This document shows, in pieces, positions 20,467 through 30,504 of a stretch of 64,000 bases of DNA (positions within the stretch are counted from its first letter, which is position 1; every line of letters starts with the position of its first letter). Position numbers and translations under genes: made by a program. Below the pieces are notes generated by a model. The model was given only the letters and a program-made list of their open reading frames with translations, was not told where the DNA came from and made no database searches. The DNA is from Methanoregula formicica SMSP (GTDB lineage: Archaea > Halobacteriota > Methanomicrobia > Methanomicrobiales > Methanospirillaceae): NCBI RefSeq assembly GCF_000327485.1, contig NC_019943.1:1612001-1676000 (forward strand). The letters are read 5' to 3'.

Positions 20467-20605
20467 TCGCCGTTCAATCACAGATAACAATACTTCATTT
20501 GTTACATTCAGATATTCAACCGGATGGGTGGATTTTTAGGGCACAGCCGCAAAGTAAACCAGTACTACGGGATGGAAGAATGTCCCTGAAGGGATGCGAT
20601 AACAG

Positions 20606-22036
20606 ATGCTGATGCGGATTGGCGGGGTCGATGCAGAACCTGGCAATGACAGCTGGATACCGGTAATTAACCCGGCCACTGGTGATGAGATCGACCGTGT
20701 TCCAGAAGGGACAAAAGACGATGTTGAACGCGCAGTGGCCGCTGCAGATGCAGCTTTTTTTGTATGGAAGAAAAAAACGCAGCGTGAACGGGGAATGATC
20801 CTCTTTCGTGCTGCCGGGATTGTTCGGGAACAGCACAAGGACCTGGCACGTCTTCTCACCACGGAACAGGGAAAACCCCTTCGCGAATCCATTGACGAGA
20901 TCCGGGGGTTTGCCAACATCCTTGAATTTTATGCCGGGATCTCCGGAGCCCAGAACGGCGAACTGGTCCGACTGGGTGCAACAGGAGATGCCCTTGTTAC
21001 CCGTGAACCACTGGGCATTTGTGGTGCCATCATTCCCTGGAACATGCCGGTCCTTATCATGGGCTGGAAGGTCGGTCCTGCATTGCTGGCCGGCAACACC
21101 CTTGTCCTCAAACCTGCATCCTCGACACCGCTGACCACGCTCCGTCTTACACAGATCCTCGATACGGTGGGACTGTCCCCCGGAACCCTGAATATCATCA
21201 CCGGTCCTGGCGAGACTGTCGGTGAAGCTATCGCGGAACACCCGTCAATAAAAAAACTCTCCTTTACGGGGAACTATGCAACAGGACAGCGGATCCGCGA
21301 ACGCGCTGCCGGAAGCATTAAGGAACTTACGCTCGAACTCGGGGGATCCGACCCGATGATCGTTATGCCCGATGCGGATATCAACAAGGCCGTTGATGGC
21401 GCAATCCGGGGGAGGTTCTATAATGCGGGCCAGACCTGCACTGCCGTTAAACGTCTTTTTGTCCATGAATCCATTGCCACCGAATTCTCCCGCAAACTCA
21501 AACAGAATGCAGAGGCACTCAGGCTGGGGAATGGCCTTGATACCGGAACGGATATGGGCCCGCTCAACAGCGCCATCCAGCGTGAGCGTATCGAAATACT
21601 TATTAACAAGGTCCAGGATGCAGGGCAGGGCACTATCCTTACCGGGGGGACAAGGCCCGAGGGAGCGGAGTATTCACGGGGATTTTTCTTCCGGCCCACG
21701 GTAGTATCTGATGTGGAGAAGACCAGCGGGCTTCTGACCGGGGAAGTTTTTGGGCCGGTCCTGCCTGTCGTACCGGTGCCCGATCTGGACACTGCTATAA
21801 CAGAGGCAAACCGTACATCATATGGTCTTGGGGCATCAATCTGGACGAACAACCTCCATACCGCAAAACGGGCATTTGACGAGATCCACGCCGGCATCAT
21901 CTGGGTGAACCGGCACCTTACCGTTCCCCCGGAAATCCCGTTCGGCGGAATGAACGAGAGTGGCCTTGGGAGGGAGAATGGTCTTCATGCGCTGGAGAGC
22001 TACTCCCGGACAAAGACCCTGCTGCTCGGGTGGTGA
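20606..22036 (+). CDS. NAD(P)-dependent aldehyde dehydrogenase
   Basis: 476 residues of the ALDH superfamily. The catalytic Cys lies in NAGQTCTAVKR and the general-base Glu in TLELGGSDP. The cofactor region has PWNMPVLIMGWKVGPALLAGNT, and the C-terminus has PFGGMNESGLGRENGLHAL. It resembles the lactaldehyde/succinate-semialdehyde dehydrogenase subgroup; the true substrate cannot be told. Methanogens use a lactaldehyde dehydrogenase to make lactate for coenzyme F420, which is one option. ATG at 20606 or 20612 are both possible starts. Confidence 0.88.
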   Translation: MLMRIGGVDAEPGNDSWIPVINPATGDEIDRVPEGTKDDVERAVAAADAAFFVWKKKTQRERGMILFRAAGIVREQHKDLARLLTTEQGKPLRESIDEIRGFANILEFYAGISGAQNGELVRLGATGDALVTREPLGICGAIIPWNMPVLIMGWKVGPALLAGNTLVLKPASSTPLTTLRLTQILDTVGLSPGTLNIITGPGETVGEAIAEHPSIKKLSFTGNYATGQRIRERAAGSIKELTLELGGSDPMIVMPDADINKAVDGAIRGRFYNAGQTCTAVKRLFVHESIATEFSRKLKQNAEALRLGNGLDTGTDMGPLNSAIQRERIEILINKVQDAGQGTILTGGTRPEGAEYSRGFFFRPTVVSDVEKTSGLLTGEVFGPVLPVVPVPDLDTAITEANRTSYGLGASIWTNNLHTAKRAFDEIHAGIIWVNRHLTVPPEIPFGGMNESGLGRENGLHALESYSRTKTLLLGW

Positions 22037-22044
22037 GATCTCTC

Positions 22045-23109
22045 TCATCGTCTCCTGCTGATCTGGAGCAGGATGGCGGCAACGAGTCCGGAGAAGATTA
22101 CCCACACTGGAACATCAGCATGGGTTGTTACAGGTTCGACTGTCCGAACCGTCGGGGTAGTGGCGATTGCAAAGGCGGTCTTTGTCTCAGGTAATGGTGT
22201 CATAGGAAGCTGGACCGTCGTTGTCGGGGCCGGTGTTGCTGCAAGGATATTGAAGGTGGCCGAACCTTTCACGTCCTGCAGGATCCCTTCAACCGTAATG
22301 ATATATTCGTCCGGCCTGAATGTTGCCGAGTCAATGGCAAAAGACCACTGGTTTTTCCCGCCGGTTCCTGCAGTCACTTCCACAACACCGCTTGCTCCGG
22401 AATAGGCTCCGGACTGGCTTTTTTTTGTGGGGGAAAAAGAGGAGGAATAGACATCTACCTGGAGCTTGTCACCGACTGCAAGGTTTGTCGTGCCGGAGAT
22501 CATGAATTTCTCACCCACAACATGGTCGCCAACCGGATTGACAAACGCATTCGGAGGATTGATGAAGAACGACACCGTGGCAAAGGTATCATCGACATTC
22601 TGGCTGCCGATTGCCCGCATGAGCGCTGACGCCGCATCCGAGCTCTGGAGATTGCCGGCGCGGGTCAGCTGAAAAATTGCTGTGCCGCTGCCGCTTCCCC
22701 CGCTGGCCTGCATCTGGCGATTGATCACCTGTCCAGTTGCCGCGGAGTAGGTAATATCATACTGCCCGTTCATCATGGGGTGCTGGACAATGACCAGATA
22801 CTGGCCGGGAGCAAAGTTCTGTGTCTCGGTCGAGGTGATCTCATAGGTATAGGTATTGTCGCTGTTGACCTGTACGGTGGTGATCCTCACCATGTTATTG
22901 CCAATGAGCCAGATCTGAAGACCGTTTTGAGGATGACCGGTCGCAACACCGTTAATATACACGGGATCACCGTTGGATATTGTTGTCGAACCGGAAGATG
23001 CACCGGGAGTCAGGGTAACTGCTGTAGCAGGCATGCTCAGTAAAACGAAAAGGATAAGCGTAAGCGAACAACGCATGAAAGACCGACCCGGGATGACGGG
23101 GATGTTCAT
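22045..23109 (-). CDS. DUF3821-type secreted, membrane-anchored surface protein
   Basis: 354 residues. It has an N-terminal signal peptide (RCSLTLILFVLLSMPATAV), an immunoglobulin-like module with GDPVYINGVATG and GLQIWLIGNN (the pattern of DUF3821 proteins of Methanomicrobiales), and a second beta domain (VGDHVVGEKFMISGTTNLAVG). A Thr/Pro-rich stalk (about 290-330) and a C-terminal membrane helix ending ISRRR follow. It should display two beta domains on the cell surface, attached by the stalk. The ATG at 23076 would give a shorter and more normal signal peptide. Function unknown. It converges with the aldehyde dehydrogenase with only eight bases between stops. Confidence 0.7.
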   Translation of the reverse strand: MNIPVIPGRSFMRCSLTLILFVLLSMPATAVTLTPGASSGSTTISNGDPVYINGVATGHPQNGLQIWLIGNNMVRITTVQVNSDNTYTYEITSTETQNFAPGQYLVIVQHPMMNGQYDITYSAATGQVINRQMQASGGSGSGTAIFQLTRAGNLQSSDAASALMRAIGSQNVDDTFATVSFFINPPNAFVNPVGDHVVGEKFMISGTTNLAVGDKLQVDVYSSSFSPTKKSQSGAYSGASGVVEVTAGTGGKNQWSFAIDSATFRPDEYIITVEGILQDVKGSATFNILAATPAPTTTVQLPMTPLPETKTAFAIATTPTVRTVEPVTTHADVPVWVIFSGLVAAILLQISRRR

Positions 23110-23242
23110 GATGGAATCCTCATACCATACTCTGGGAATGCCTGTTTAATATCCTGTTGTCATTATCCACGAAGCGTTATGATCAGGGGGTATTCAAGAA
23201 TTAGTCTATGATACCCGTGCAAAGGATTCCACAATGAAAAGT

Positions 23243-23580
23243 GAGTGGGAGGAGTAAGCCTCCTTTTGTTTCAAGCGGCATTTAGCTCTGCGTCATACCC
23301 GGACGGATACCGGACGATCCATCTGTCCTGTTCTGACTTGCACCCGCAGGGATTCGCCGTTTCACCGTTTCCTGCCCGTGATCGCTCAGCGGGTTACTCG
23401 CATGGAGACCATGCTTCTCGCCGTAAGGCTCAACCGCATCATGACTGTTGGCAGGCCGTGTCGTTTCTGTGCCATTGCCGTGACTCTCGCCACCCGTACT
23501 TGCGTACGGCTGCGTGCCCGGTGGGTGGGGGGACTTTCCTCAGCAACATTTCTGTCACCGTCAGCCGCTCTCTCCCTCTC
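23243..23580 (-). ncRNA. rnpB: RNase P RNA, archaeal type
   Basis: On the minus strand the conserved P4 5' block GAGGAAAGTCCCCC (near 23530) is followed by the CR-II/III region (GAGTAACCCGCTGAGCGA, then GGTGAAACGGCGAATCC and GGGTGCAAG). The 3' block AAACAAAAGGAGGCTTAC comes next, whose GGCTTA pairs back to form P4. The ends pair as P1/P2: GAGAGGGAGAGAG at 23580 with CTCCTCCCACTC ending at 23243. A GAAA-capped hairpin (GTGACA/TGTTGC) sits between P2 and P4. This RNA is the catalytic core that cuts 5' leaders from tRNA precursors. End positions are inferred from P1 and may be off by a few bases. Any reading frames here are fortuitous. Confidence 0.92.
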
Positions 23581-23719
23581 AGTATTCTATGGGCGGGCAG
23601 AGGAGATAAGCACAGCGTCAGGGCCGCCATTTCAGGATCATTTCCCGCATAGTGTGCAGATTCGATAGATTGGTATACCAGATGCACCAAGTCAGTCACA
23701 ACAGAAGAAAGGAACTGCC

Positions 23720-24283
23720 ATGGAACTGCTCACCGATGAAGAGGGGCTCATGGCGATCCGCTCTGCACGCGGCGCCGTTGAGTACGTCTGCGCAAAGAAG
23801 CCAAAACCTGTCCTGAAACTCACCCCGATATTCAATGAGAAGCGCGGGGTTTTCGTCACCCTTACAATAAACGGGCAACTCCGGGGATGTATCGGGCTTC
23901 CCTACCCGGTAATGCAGCTGGAGCAGGCAATCGAGCATGCCGCAACAGCGGCAGCAACAGAGGACCCCCGGTTTCCGCCGGTGGAAAAATCCGAGCTCCC
24001 GCAGATTACAGTCGAGGTCACTATCCTGACCGTTCCCGTGACGATAGAAGGCGACCCGGAAGACCGGCCGGGAAAGGTTGTTGTGGGACGGCACGGGCTC
24101 ATTGCCCGGGGCATGGGAACAAGCGGACTCCTCCTCCCCCAGGTGGCAACCGAATATGGCTGGGATGCAAAGACCTTCCTCGACCATACCTGCATGAAGG
24201 CCGGCCTTCCTCACCACTGCTGGACCTACCCTTCGATTGAAGTCCTTACCTTTGAGGGCCAGATCTTCACCGAGAAGCACTGA
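23720..24283 (+). CDS. AMMECR1 domain protein
   Basis: 187 residues covering a single AMMECR1 domain with its signature LRGCIGLP (about 55) and typical flanks GVFVTLTINGQ, AATAAATEDPRFPPV and HGLIARGMGTSGLLLPQVATEY. The family is conserved in archaea and eukaryotes; its biochemical role is not settled (radical-SAM or protein-modification partners have been proposed). AAAGGA about eight bases before the ATG supports the start. It begins about 140 bases upstream of the RNase P RNA 5' end, divergently. Confidence 0.92.
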   Translation: MELLTDEEGLMAIRSARGAVEYVCAKKPKPVLKLTPIFNEKRGVFVTLTINGQLRGCIGLPYPVMQLEQAIEHAATAAATEDPRFPPVEKSELPQITVEVTILTVPVTIEGDPEDRPGKVVVGRHGLIARGMGTSGLLLPQVATEYGWDAKTFLDHTCMKAGLPHHCWTYPSIEVLTFEGQIFTEKH

Positions 24284-24337
24284 GGGGAACCGTTTAACAG
24301 CCGGGAGCGCGCATGTACAAGGCGATCAGGGTATACC

Positions 24338-25792
24338 ATGGCCATTGCATTTGAGAGCCTGTACAGCGACATTGCCGGGCGTTGCGGGAAACTGACGGTC
24401 GGGAAGAAAACGGTAAAGACCCCCGCGCTCCTGCCGGTCATCAACCCCCACCTCCAGCTCGTGACCCCTAAAGAGATGCAGGCAATGGGAGTCGAGGCCC
24501 TCATCACCAATGCCTACATATTCTCCCAGAGCAGGCAGTTCCGCGAGCGGGCACTCACCGAAGGGCTGCACAAAGTCCTGGACTTCGATGGCGTCATCAT
24601 GACCGATTCCGGGTCGTTCCAGCTCTCGGTCTATGGCGAGGTCTCCATCACCAACACCGAGACCCTCTCGTTCCAGCGGGACATCGGGAGCGATATCTGG
24701 GTCCCGCTCGACATCCCCACCTCCCCGGCAGCAGACCGCGAGACAACCGAACGCGAGCTGGCCATCACCCTCCAGCGCCTTGCCGAGGCAAAGGAGGTCT
24801 TCGGGCCCGATGCGCCGATCGCCGGGCCGGTCCAGGGAGGAACGTTTGGCGATCTCCGCGAGTTGTCGGCACGGAAAGTCACGGAACTCGGCTTCACGTT
24901 CTGCCCCGTCGGTGCTGTAGTCCCCCTGATGGAATCATACCGGTACCGCGATCTCGTGAAAGTCGTGATGGCTTCGAAACGGGAACTCTCCCCCTCTGCC
25001 TGCGTCCATCTCTTCGGTGCAGGCCACCCCTCGATGTTCGCCCTTGCAACCGCGATGGGCTGCGACCTCTTCGACTCGGCCGCATATGCCCTGTATGCCA
25101 AGGATGGGAGATATCTCACTGCCCATGGGAGTTACCGCATTGAGGAACTTGCCGATCTCCCCTGTGCCTGCAGCGTCTGCCGGTCCCATACAGCCGAGGA
25201 ACTCCGGGCAGCACCGGACCGGGAACGCCTGCTCGCACTCCACAACCTGTATGTGACCCTGGCCGAGATCTCGCGGGTCCGTCAGGCCATTGTCGATGGC
25301 ACGCTCTGGGAACTCGTTGACGAGCGGTGCCGGGGTCATCCCCGGCTTCTCGATGGTTACCGGGAACTCCTTACCCACGCACCTGCACTTGCAGCCCATG
25401 ACCGTGTATCAAAACGGCGCTTCTTCTACCGGGGTGACGAGAGCTGCCAGCGCACCGAAGTGCTGCGGTACCAGCAGCAGCTTGCCCGGCTCCGGCTCGG
25501 GAAGAATGTGCTTGTCGTGATCGATGGCAAAGTGCAGGGGGGGTACGATGATACGCTCTTCTTCAGGCCCCCGTTCGGCCCCTATCCCGCTGAACTGAGA
25601 GAAACATTCCCGATCGGGCCATGCGAAACCCCCGACTGGGATGCAGCGATGGTCCACCAGGGATGCAGGGGCATCCGGGCACTCGCAGAATCACATCCAA
25701 AATCCCGGATTGTGATCGCGGCCGGCCCGGCATGGGCCGGGCTCATCCGGGAAGAACTCGCGGAAATGGAGACTGTCGATGACGAAGTTTGA
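24338..25792 (+). CDS. tgtA: 7-cyano-7-deazaguanine tRNA-ribosyltransferase (archaeosine Tgt)
   Basis: 484 residues. The catalytic TIM barrel has the general acid/nucleophile region [25 protein letters not shown], the fold motif [14 protein letters not shown], and the zinc site CACSVC (about 278-283) with a following His. The enzyme exchanges guanine 15 of the tRNA D-loop for preQ0. It lacks the complete C-terminal PUA part seen in the longest single-chain archaeal TgtA. The last 14 bases overlap arcS, which performs the next step, so the two act as one modification operon. Confidence 0.94.
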   Translation: MAIAFESLYSDIAGRCGKLTVGKKTVKTPALLPVINPHLQLVTPKEMQAMGVEALITNAYIFSQSRQFRERALTEGLHKVLDFDGVIMTDSGSFQLSVYGEVSITNTETLSFQRDIGSDIWVPLDIPTSPAADRETTERELAITLQRLAEAKEVFGPDAPIAGPVQGGTFGDLRELSARKVTELGFTFCPVGAVVPLMESYRYRDLVKVVMASKRELSPSACVHLFGAGHPSMFALATAMGCDLFDSAAYALYAKDGRYLTAHGSYRIEELADLPCACSVCRSHTAEELRAAPDRERLLALHNLYVTLAEISRVRQAIVDGTLWELVDERCRGHPRLLDGYRELLTHAPALAAHDRVSKRRFFYRGDESCQRTEVLRYQQQLARLRLGKNVLVVIDGKVQGGYDDTLFFRPPFGPYPAELRETFPIGPCETPDWDAAMVHQGCRGIRALAESHPKSRIVIAAGPAWAGLIREELAEMETVDDEV

Positions 25793-27413
25793 TATCCGGA
25801 AACGCGACGGGCTTGCCCGCACCGGTGTGTTCGATGCAGGGGCCGGCCCCGTGCAGACACCGGTTGCCACGGATATGGAGTTCCTCTTTCCGGGACTTGC
25901 ATCCGCCTCGTTCATCAACATCCCGCTTTCAGCCCCGGCAAAACTCGTGGAACAATACCCGCCGTCCATCACAAACGGCCCGGTTATCATCCACCCGCAA
26001 CGGAAAAATACTGCAGAGAGCGGCGACTGCGTCATGGCTGCAGGCTGGCATACGGCGTTCTCCAATCCGAGGAATTATGTGGACTGGCTTGTCGGGCTCA
26101 AGGAGAAGACCCCTGCCGACACTGCCTGGTATGCCCCTGCTGCGGCCCTGCCAACGACTGTTGCCATACTCTGCTACTCCGGCTTTGACCTTTTCGATTA
26201 CACAGCTGTTGACCTTAAGTCCGCGCAAGGCATCTTCTGCACTCCAGAAGGAGAGTTTCCTGCCAATGCAATGGAATCTGGTATCTGCACCTGCCCCGGC
26301 TGCAAAACCGGCAATCTCAAAGAACACAATCGCGAAGCATTGCGCCGGGAGATCGCACTCGTCGCCCGGTTCATCCGGCAGGCACAGCTCCGCGACCTGG
26401 TTGAATCCCGGTGCCGGATGGAGGCAAACCAGGTTGCCATCATGCGCTACCTGGACCGCCACGATACATTCACGGAGCAAGCGCAGCCCATTGCGCGAAG
26501 CGGGGTGATGCGGGCAAACTCTGCCGAGACCATGCAGCGGGCCGAGGTGCAGCGCTTTGCCGAACGGGTCCTTTCGCGCTATGTCCCGCCACCAAAATGC
26601 GATGTTGCCGTGCTCCTGCCCTGTTCAGCGAGAAAACCCTACTCGCTCTCGCAGAGCCACCGCCGGTTCCAACAGGCTATCGGGGGAAGGGCCCACGAAC
26701 TGATCGTCACCTCCCCGCTCGGCCTGGTCCCGCGCGAACTGGAGTGCGTCTATCCTGCCGGCCATTACGATGTGCCGGTCACCGGGTACTGGGATGCCGA
26801 AGAGTGCGCATTCATCTCCGGGATTCTTGCACGCTATTTCGCACGCCACCGCTACCGGCGGATCATCGCCCATCTCGAAGGTGGGGCGCTCCTTGTTGCC
26901 CGTCAGGCGGCGGAGATTGCCGGTATCACGCTGGAATTCTCCTGCACCGATGATCCGGCAGGTCCTGCTGCCCTGAACGCGCTCGACGCAGCCCTTGCGG
27001 GGGAACGGAGGATCAAGGACAACCATCTCCATGGGATGCTCTCCTACCAGTTCGGGGCGGATGTCGATACCAAAGGCATTGTCTCCCGGGGTCGTTTCCC
27101 CGAGCTCTTTTACAGCAAAGGCACCACCCAGTTCTTCTCCATCGATACCGGCACCGGCCTCCTCCGCCCCACGTTCGATGGCTGGGCCCTTATCCCGGAG
27201 GGTTATCGTGTTACCATCGACGATTTCGTACCGGAGGGAGATGTCCTTATCCCCGGCGTGACCGGTGCCGACCCGGCGATCCGGGATGGCGATGAGGTCC
27301 TTATCACCGGAAAGCGCGTCCTTGCAACCGGCCGTGCAGCCCTGCCGGCGGGAGAGATGCTCCGTTCGCGGCGGGGCGTTGCCGTGCGGGTGCGTAAGAT
27401 AAAGAGACTGTAG
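25779..27413 (+). CDS. arcS: Archaeosine synthase ArcS (TgtA2)
   Basis: 544 residues. The N-terminal half is a Tgt-like barrel without the nucleophile motif of TgtA. The middle carries the ArcS hallmark [16 protein letters not shown] (about 283) and [27 protein letters not shown]-terminal PUA domain (about 465-544, [17 protein letters not shown] and [17 protein letters not shown]) binds tRNA. ArcS converts the nitrile of preQ0-modified tRNA into the amidine of archaeosine; some archaea use a Lys intermediate with RaSEA. Overlaps tgtA by 14 bases. Confidence 0.93.
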   Translation: MTKFDIRKRDGLARTGVFDAGAGPVQTPVATDMEFLFPGLASASFINIPLSAPAKLVEQYPPSITNGPVIIHPQRKNTAESGDCVMAAGWHTAFSNPRNYVDWLVGLKEKTPADTAWYAPAAALPTTVAILCYSGFDLFDYTAVDLKSAQGIFCTPEGEFPANAMESGICTCPGCKTGNLKEHNREALRREIALVARFIRQAQLRDLVESRCRMEANQVAIMRYLDRHDTFTEQAQPIARSGVMRANSAETMQRAEVQRFAERVLSRYVPPPKCDVAVLLPCSARKPYSLSQSHRRFQQAIGGRAHELIVTSPLGLVPRELECVYPAGHYDVPVTGYWDAEECAFISGILARYFARHRYRRIIAHLEGGALLVARQAAEIAGITLEFSCTDDPAGPAALNALDAALAGERRIKDNHLHGMLSYQFGADVDTKGIVSRGRFPELFYSKGTTQFFSIDTGTGLLRPTFDGWALIPEGYRVTIDDFVPEGDVLIPGVTGADPAIRDGDEVLITGKRVLATGRAALPAGEMLRSRRGVAVRVRKIKRL

Positions 27414-27499
27414 AACAAATTCGTACGATACATTTCAACCAGAAATGGAGTGAACAGGTTGTTACGTTGCGAGAAAGCTGACCAGGCAGGGTGGACACA

Positions 27500-28693
27500 G
27501 TGAGCGCCCCTGCCCATGCACAGGACGGGCAGGGTGCAGGCCCTGCGGTAAAGCCGGCGATCATTGCCGTTGTGAAGGAATCTGCTGTCGGGGAACTCCG
27601 GGTTGCCACCGTGCCTGAGGTTGTCCAGAAACTGGCAAAAGCCGGCCATGAAGTCCGGGTCGAGAAAACTGCCGGCACAGGAGCATACTATCCCGATGAG
27701 ATCTATGCTGCTGCCGGAGCAACAATCGTACCCGGCCGGCAAGAGCTCCTGAAAGGGGCCCAGGTCGTCCTCTGCGTCCAGCCCCCGACCGTTGAAGATG
27801 CGGAGCAGTTTGCCGAAGGAACCATTGTCATCGGCTTCATGAACCCCGCAGGAAACCTCGAGGCAATCAGGAAGATGCGGGACCGTAAGGTCACTGCCTT
27901 TGCGCTCGAACTCGTGCCGCGTATCACCCGGGCACAGGGTATGGACGCGCTCAGTTCCCAGGCAACCGCTGGCGGGTATGCCGCAGTTGTCATGGGTGCC
28001 GCAAACTGCCCGAAGTTCCTCCCGATGCTCACGACTGCTGCCGGAACGATACGTCCTGCAACCGTCCTCATCCTCGGTGCTGGTGTTGCCGGCCTCATGG
28101 CCATCGCCACGGCAAAGAGGCTCGGCGCCCTTGTCGAGGCCTACGATGTCCGCCGCGCAGCCGGCGAACAGGTCCGGAGCCTTGGCGCAAAGTTCCTCGA
28201 GCTCGAGATCAATGCCGAGGGCCAGGGCGGGTACGCCCGCGAGCTCACTCCCGAGGAGAAGGCACTGGAGCAGGAGATGGTCTCCGCTGCCGTTGCAAAG
28301 GCCGATATTGTCATTACCACCGCAGCCATTCCCGGCCGTAAAGCCCCGGTCCTCATCACGAAAGAGACCGTTGCCCGGATGCGCCCGGGTGCCGTCATCG
28401 TGGACCTGGCTGCCGAGACCGGCGGGAACTGCGAACTGACACAGGCCGGAAAGACCCTCATCGAGCATGGCGTCACCATCATCGGCCCGAGGAACCTCCC
28501 GGCACGGGTGCCGTTCCATGCAAGCCAGATGTACGCAAAGAACCTCCAGTCCTTCCTTTCGCTGGTTGTTGCAAAAGACGGTTCGCTCGTGAAAGACTAT
28601 TCCGACGAAATCCTTGCCGCAAGCCTGCTCGTCCATGAAGGCGAGGTGCGCCATGCACCGACCCGTGACCTCATTGGCGGAGGAAAACCATGA
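27500..28693 (+). CDS. pntAA: NAD(P) transhydrogenase subunit alpha, part 1 (NAD(H)-binding)
   Basis: About 397 residues forming the soluble dI domain: AVVKESAVGELRVATVPEVV at the N-terminus, the Rossmann loop LILGAGVAGLMAIATAKRLGA (the tail lies just past the core GAGVAG), the RQD-type loop YDVRRAAGEQVRSLGAKFLE, and VDLAAETGGNCELT. It passes hydride between NADH and the PntB-bound NADP. A GTG at 27491 is in frame; the GTG at 27500 is preferred because GGTGG lies at 27490-27494, five bases before it. Its end overlaps pntAB by ATGA. Part of a split alpha subunit, as in Rhodospirillum-type enzymes. Confidence 0.93.
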   Translation: MSAPAHAQDGQGAGPAVKPAIIAVVKESAVGELRVATVPEVVQKLAKAGHEVRVEKTAGTGAYYPDEIYAAAGATIVPGRQELLKGAQVVLCVQPPTVEDAEQFAEGTIVIGFMNPAGNLEAIRKMRDRKVTAFALELVPRITRAQGMDALSSQATAGGYAAVVMGAANCPKFLPMLTTAAGTIRPATVLILGAGVAGLMAIATAKRLGALVEAYDVRRAAGEQVRSLGAKFLELEINAEGQGGYARELTPEEKALEQEMVSAAVAKADIVITTAAIPGRKAPVLITKETVARMRPGAVIVDLAAETGGNCELTQAGKTLIEHGVTIIGPRNLPARVPFHASQMYAKNLQSFLSLVVAKDGSLVKDYSDEILAASLLVHEGEVRHAPTRDLIGGGKP

Positions 28694-29001
28694 CCGATAT
28701 CTCTGCATTCTGGACTGCCATCTATATCGCAATGCTCGCCGCGTTTACCGGCTATGTTGTCATCAACCGGGTTCCGGTCATCCTGCACACGCCCTTGATG
28801 AGCGGGTCGAACTTCATCCACGGGATAGTCCTTGTCGGCGCCATGGTGGCCCTCGGCCTTGCCGCAACGCCGCTCGAACAGGCCATTGGTTTTGTGGCCG
28901 TTGTCCTTGGCGCGGCAAACGTCACCGGCGGCTATGTCGTGACCGAGCGGATCCTCCAGATGTTTGACAAGAGCGGCAAGAAGCCGGGAAAGGAGGCATA
29001 A
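28690..29001 (+). CDS. pntAB: NAD(P) transhydrogenase subunit alpha, part 2 (membrane)
   Basis: 103 residues with three membrane helices (about 8-25, 42-60, 65-84). Family motifs are VINRVPVILHTPLMSGSNFI and LGAANVTGGYVVTERILQMF. With PntB it forms the proton channel. It is joined by ATGA to pntAA upstream, and its own stop lies one base before the pntB start, with AGGAGG inside its 3' end serving as the pntB ribosome site. Confidence 0.94.
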   Translation: MTDISAFWTAIYIAMLAAFTGYVVINRVPVILHTPLMSGSNFIHGIVLVGAMVALGLAATPLEQAIGFVAVVLGAANVTGGYVVTERILQMFDKSGKKPGKEA

Positions 29002-29002
29002 G

Positions 29003-30388
29003 ATGACCGACCTTTCCTTCCTCATCGAACCGATCTACATCGCCACGATCTTCTTCTTCATCGTAGGCCTCCAGCGGATGAGCCACCCGCTCACGGCCCG
29101 GAGCGGCATTATCTGGGCCGGCGCCGCGATGTTCATTGCAACCATCGTCACGTTCTTCACTCCTGACCTCACCAACCTTGCCCTGATCGCGATCGCTATC
29201 GTCATCGGGGGCGGTTTCGGGTACATCGCCGCAAAGCGCGTTGCCATGACCGATATGCCCCAGATGATTGCGCTCTACAATGGCATGGGTGGCGGTGCAG
29301 CTGCCTGTATCTCGGCCGTTGCGCTCCTCGTCACCACGACCCCCGTCACCGGTGCGTTGGCCGTTATTGGTGGGCTCATCGGGGCGGTCTCGTTCTCGGG
29401 AAGCATTATCGCGTTCCTGAAGCTCCAGGGTTTGATGCCGGCACGGGCGATCAGCTTCCCGGGCCAGCAGATCCTGAACATGGCAGTCCTCGCCCTTGCC
29501 GTCATCTCCGGGGCCTGCATCATCCTCCAGCCGGCATTCATCCCGTTCACGGTAGCAGCCTACCTGCCACTCTTCTTTATCCTCGCGCTCGGCTTCGGCC
29601 TCCTCATGACCCTCCCGATCGGTGGCGCAGACATGCCGGTCGTCATCTCCATGTACAACGCCTTCACCGGTCTTGCCGTGGCACTTGACGGGTTCTCGTT
29701 TGCAACCCCCAACTATGCCATGATCGTTGCCGGTGTGATTGTCGGTGCTGCAGGTTCACTCCTCACTCTCCAGATGGCAAAGGCCATGAACCGCTCGCTG
29801 ACGAATGTCTTCTTTGGCGCATTCGGCGCAAAGGACGAGAGCGGCGGGGAAGTGAAGGGCAGCATGAAAGCGATCGAGACCGACGATGCTGCGATCCTCC
29901 TTGCCTATGCAAACAAGGTAATCATCGCACCCGGATACGGCATGGCCGTTGCCCAGGCCCAGCAGAAGGTCAAGGAGCTCACCGACCTGCTCGCAAGTAA
30001 AGACATCACGGTAAAATTTGCCATCCACCCGGTAGCAGGACGGATGCCCGGGCACATGAATGTCCTGCTTGCCGAGGCTGGGGTCTCGTACGACCAGCTC
30101 TTTGACCGGGACGAGATCAACCCGGAGTTCCCGGCAACGGATGTTGTCCTTGTGATTGGTGCAAACGACACGGTCAACCCCGCAGCGCACCGCCAGGGCA
30201 GCCCGCTCTTTGGGATGCCGGTCCTCGATGTCGAACAGGCAAAGAACGTCATTGTCCTGAAGCGGGGCCAGGGACGGGGCTTTGCCGGGATCGAGAACGA
30301 CCTGTTCTACCGTGACAACACGAGAATGCTCTATGGCGACGCACAGGAAACCGTCGGAAAACTTGTGCAGTCCCTCAAGAAATTATAA
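29003..30388 (+). CDS. pntB: NAD(P) transhydrogenase subunit beta (membrane and NADP(H)-binding)
   Basis: 461 residues: about nine membrane helices (1-260) and a C-terminal NADP(H) domain (about 290-461) with PGYGMAVAQAQ, FAIHPVAGRMPGHMNVLLAEA, IGANDTVNPAA and VIVLKRGQGRGFAGIENDLFY. The ATG at 29003 follows AGGAGG at 28991-28996; the longer frame to 28964 is not needed. The complex couples proton flow to NADPH formation from NADH. This enzyme is uncommon in methanogens, which mostly use F420-dependent NADP reduction. Confidence 0.95.
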   Translation: MTDLSFLIEPIYIATIFFFIVGLQRMSHPLTARSGIIWAGAAMFIATIVTFFTPDLTNLALIAIAIVIGGGFGYIAAKRVAMTDMPQMIALYNGMGGGAAACISAVALLVTTTPVTGALAVIGGLIGAVSFSGSIIAFLKLQGLMPARAISFPGQQILNMAVLALAVISGACIILQPAFIPFTVAAYLPLFFILALGFGLLMTLPIGGADMPVVISMYNAFTGLAVALDGFSFATPNYAMIVAGVIVGAAGSLLTLQMAKAMNRSLTNVFFGAFGAKDESGGEVKGSMKAIETDDAAILLAYANKVIIAPGYGMAVAQAQQKVKELTDLLASKDITVKFAIHPVAGRMPGHMNVLLAEAGVSYDQLFDRDEINPEFPATDVVLVIGANDTVNPAAHRQGSPLFGMPVLDVEQAKNVIVLKRGQGRGFAGIENDLFYRDNTRMLYGDAQETVGKLVQSLKKL

Positions 30389-30483
30389 AACTCCCCACCA
30401 ACTCTTCTTTTCTTTTCATCCCCGTTTTCACGAACCGGGCAGTACCGTGTCTGCCTTCAGAAAAACGGCCCGGAAACGGTGAA

Positions 30484-30492
30484 CTTATATGG
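30484..30492 (+). promoter_or_regulatory. TATA box of the vWA-PP2C-kinase-HEAT operon
   Basis: CTTATATGG lies in the 116-base gap after pntB. It predicts transcription start near 30510-30515, which is downstream of the TTG at 30505 and therefore argues for a later start of the first gene. Confidence 0.45.
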
Positions 30493-30504
30493 TTATCTGC
30501 CAGA

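Noticed and set aside
23245-23652. 135-codon frame across the RNase P RNA
   Set aside because: The region folds as RNase P RNA on the other strand and the peptide has no features.
27203-28732. 509-codon minus-strand frame opposite pntAA
   Set aside because: Shadow of the transhydrogenase gene; no family features.
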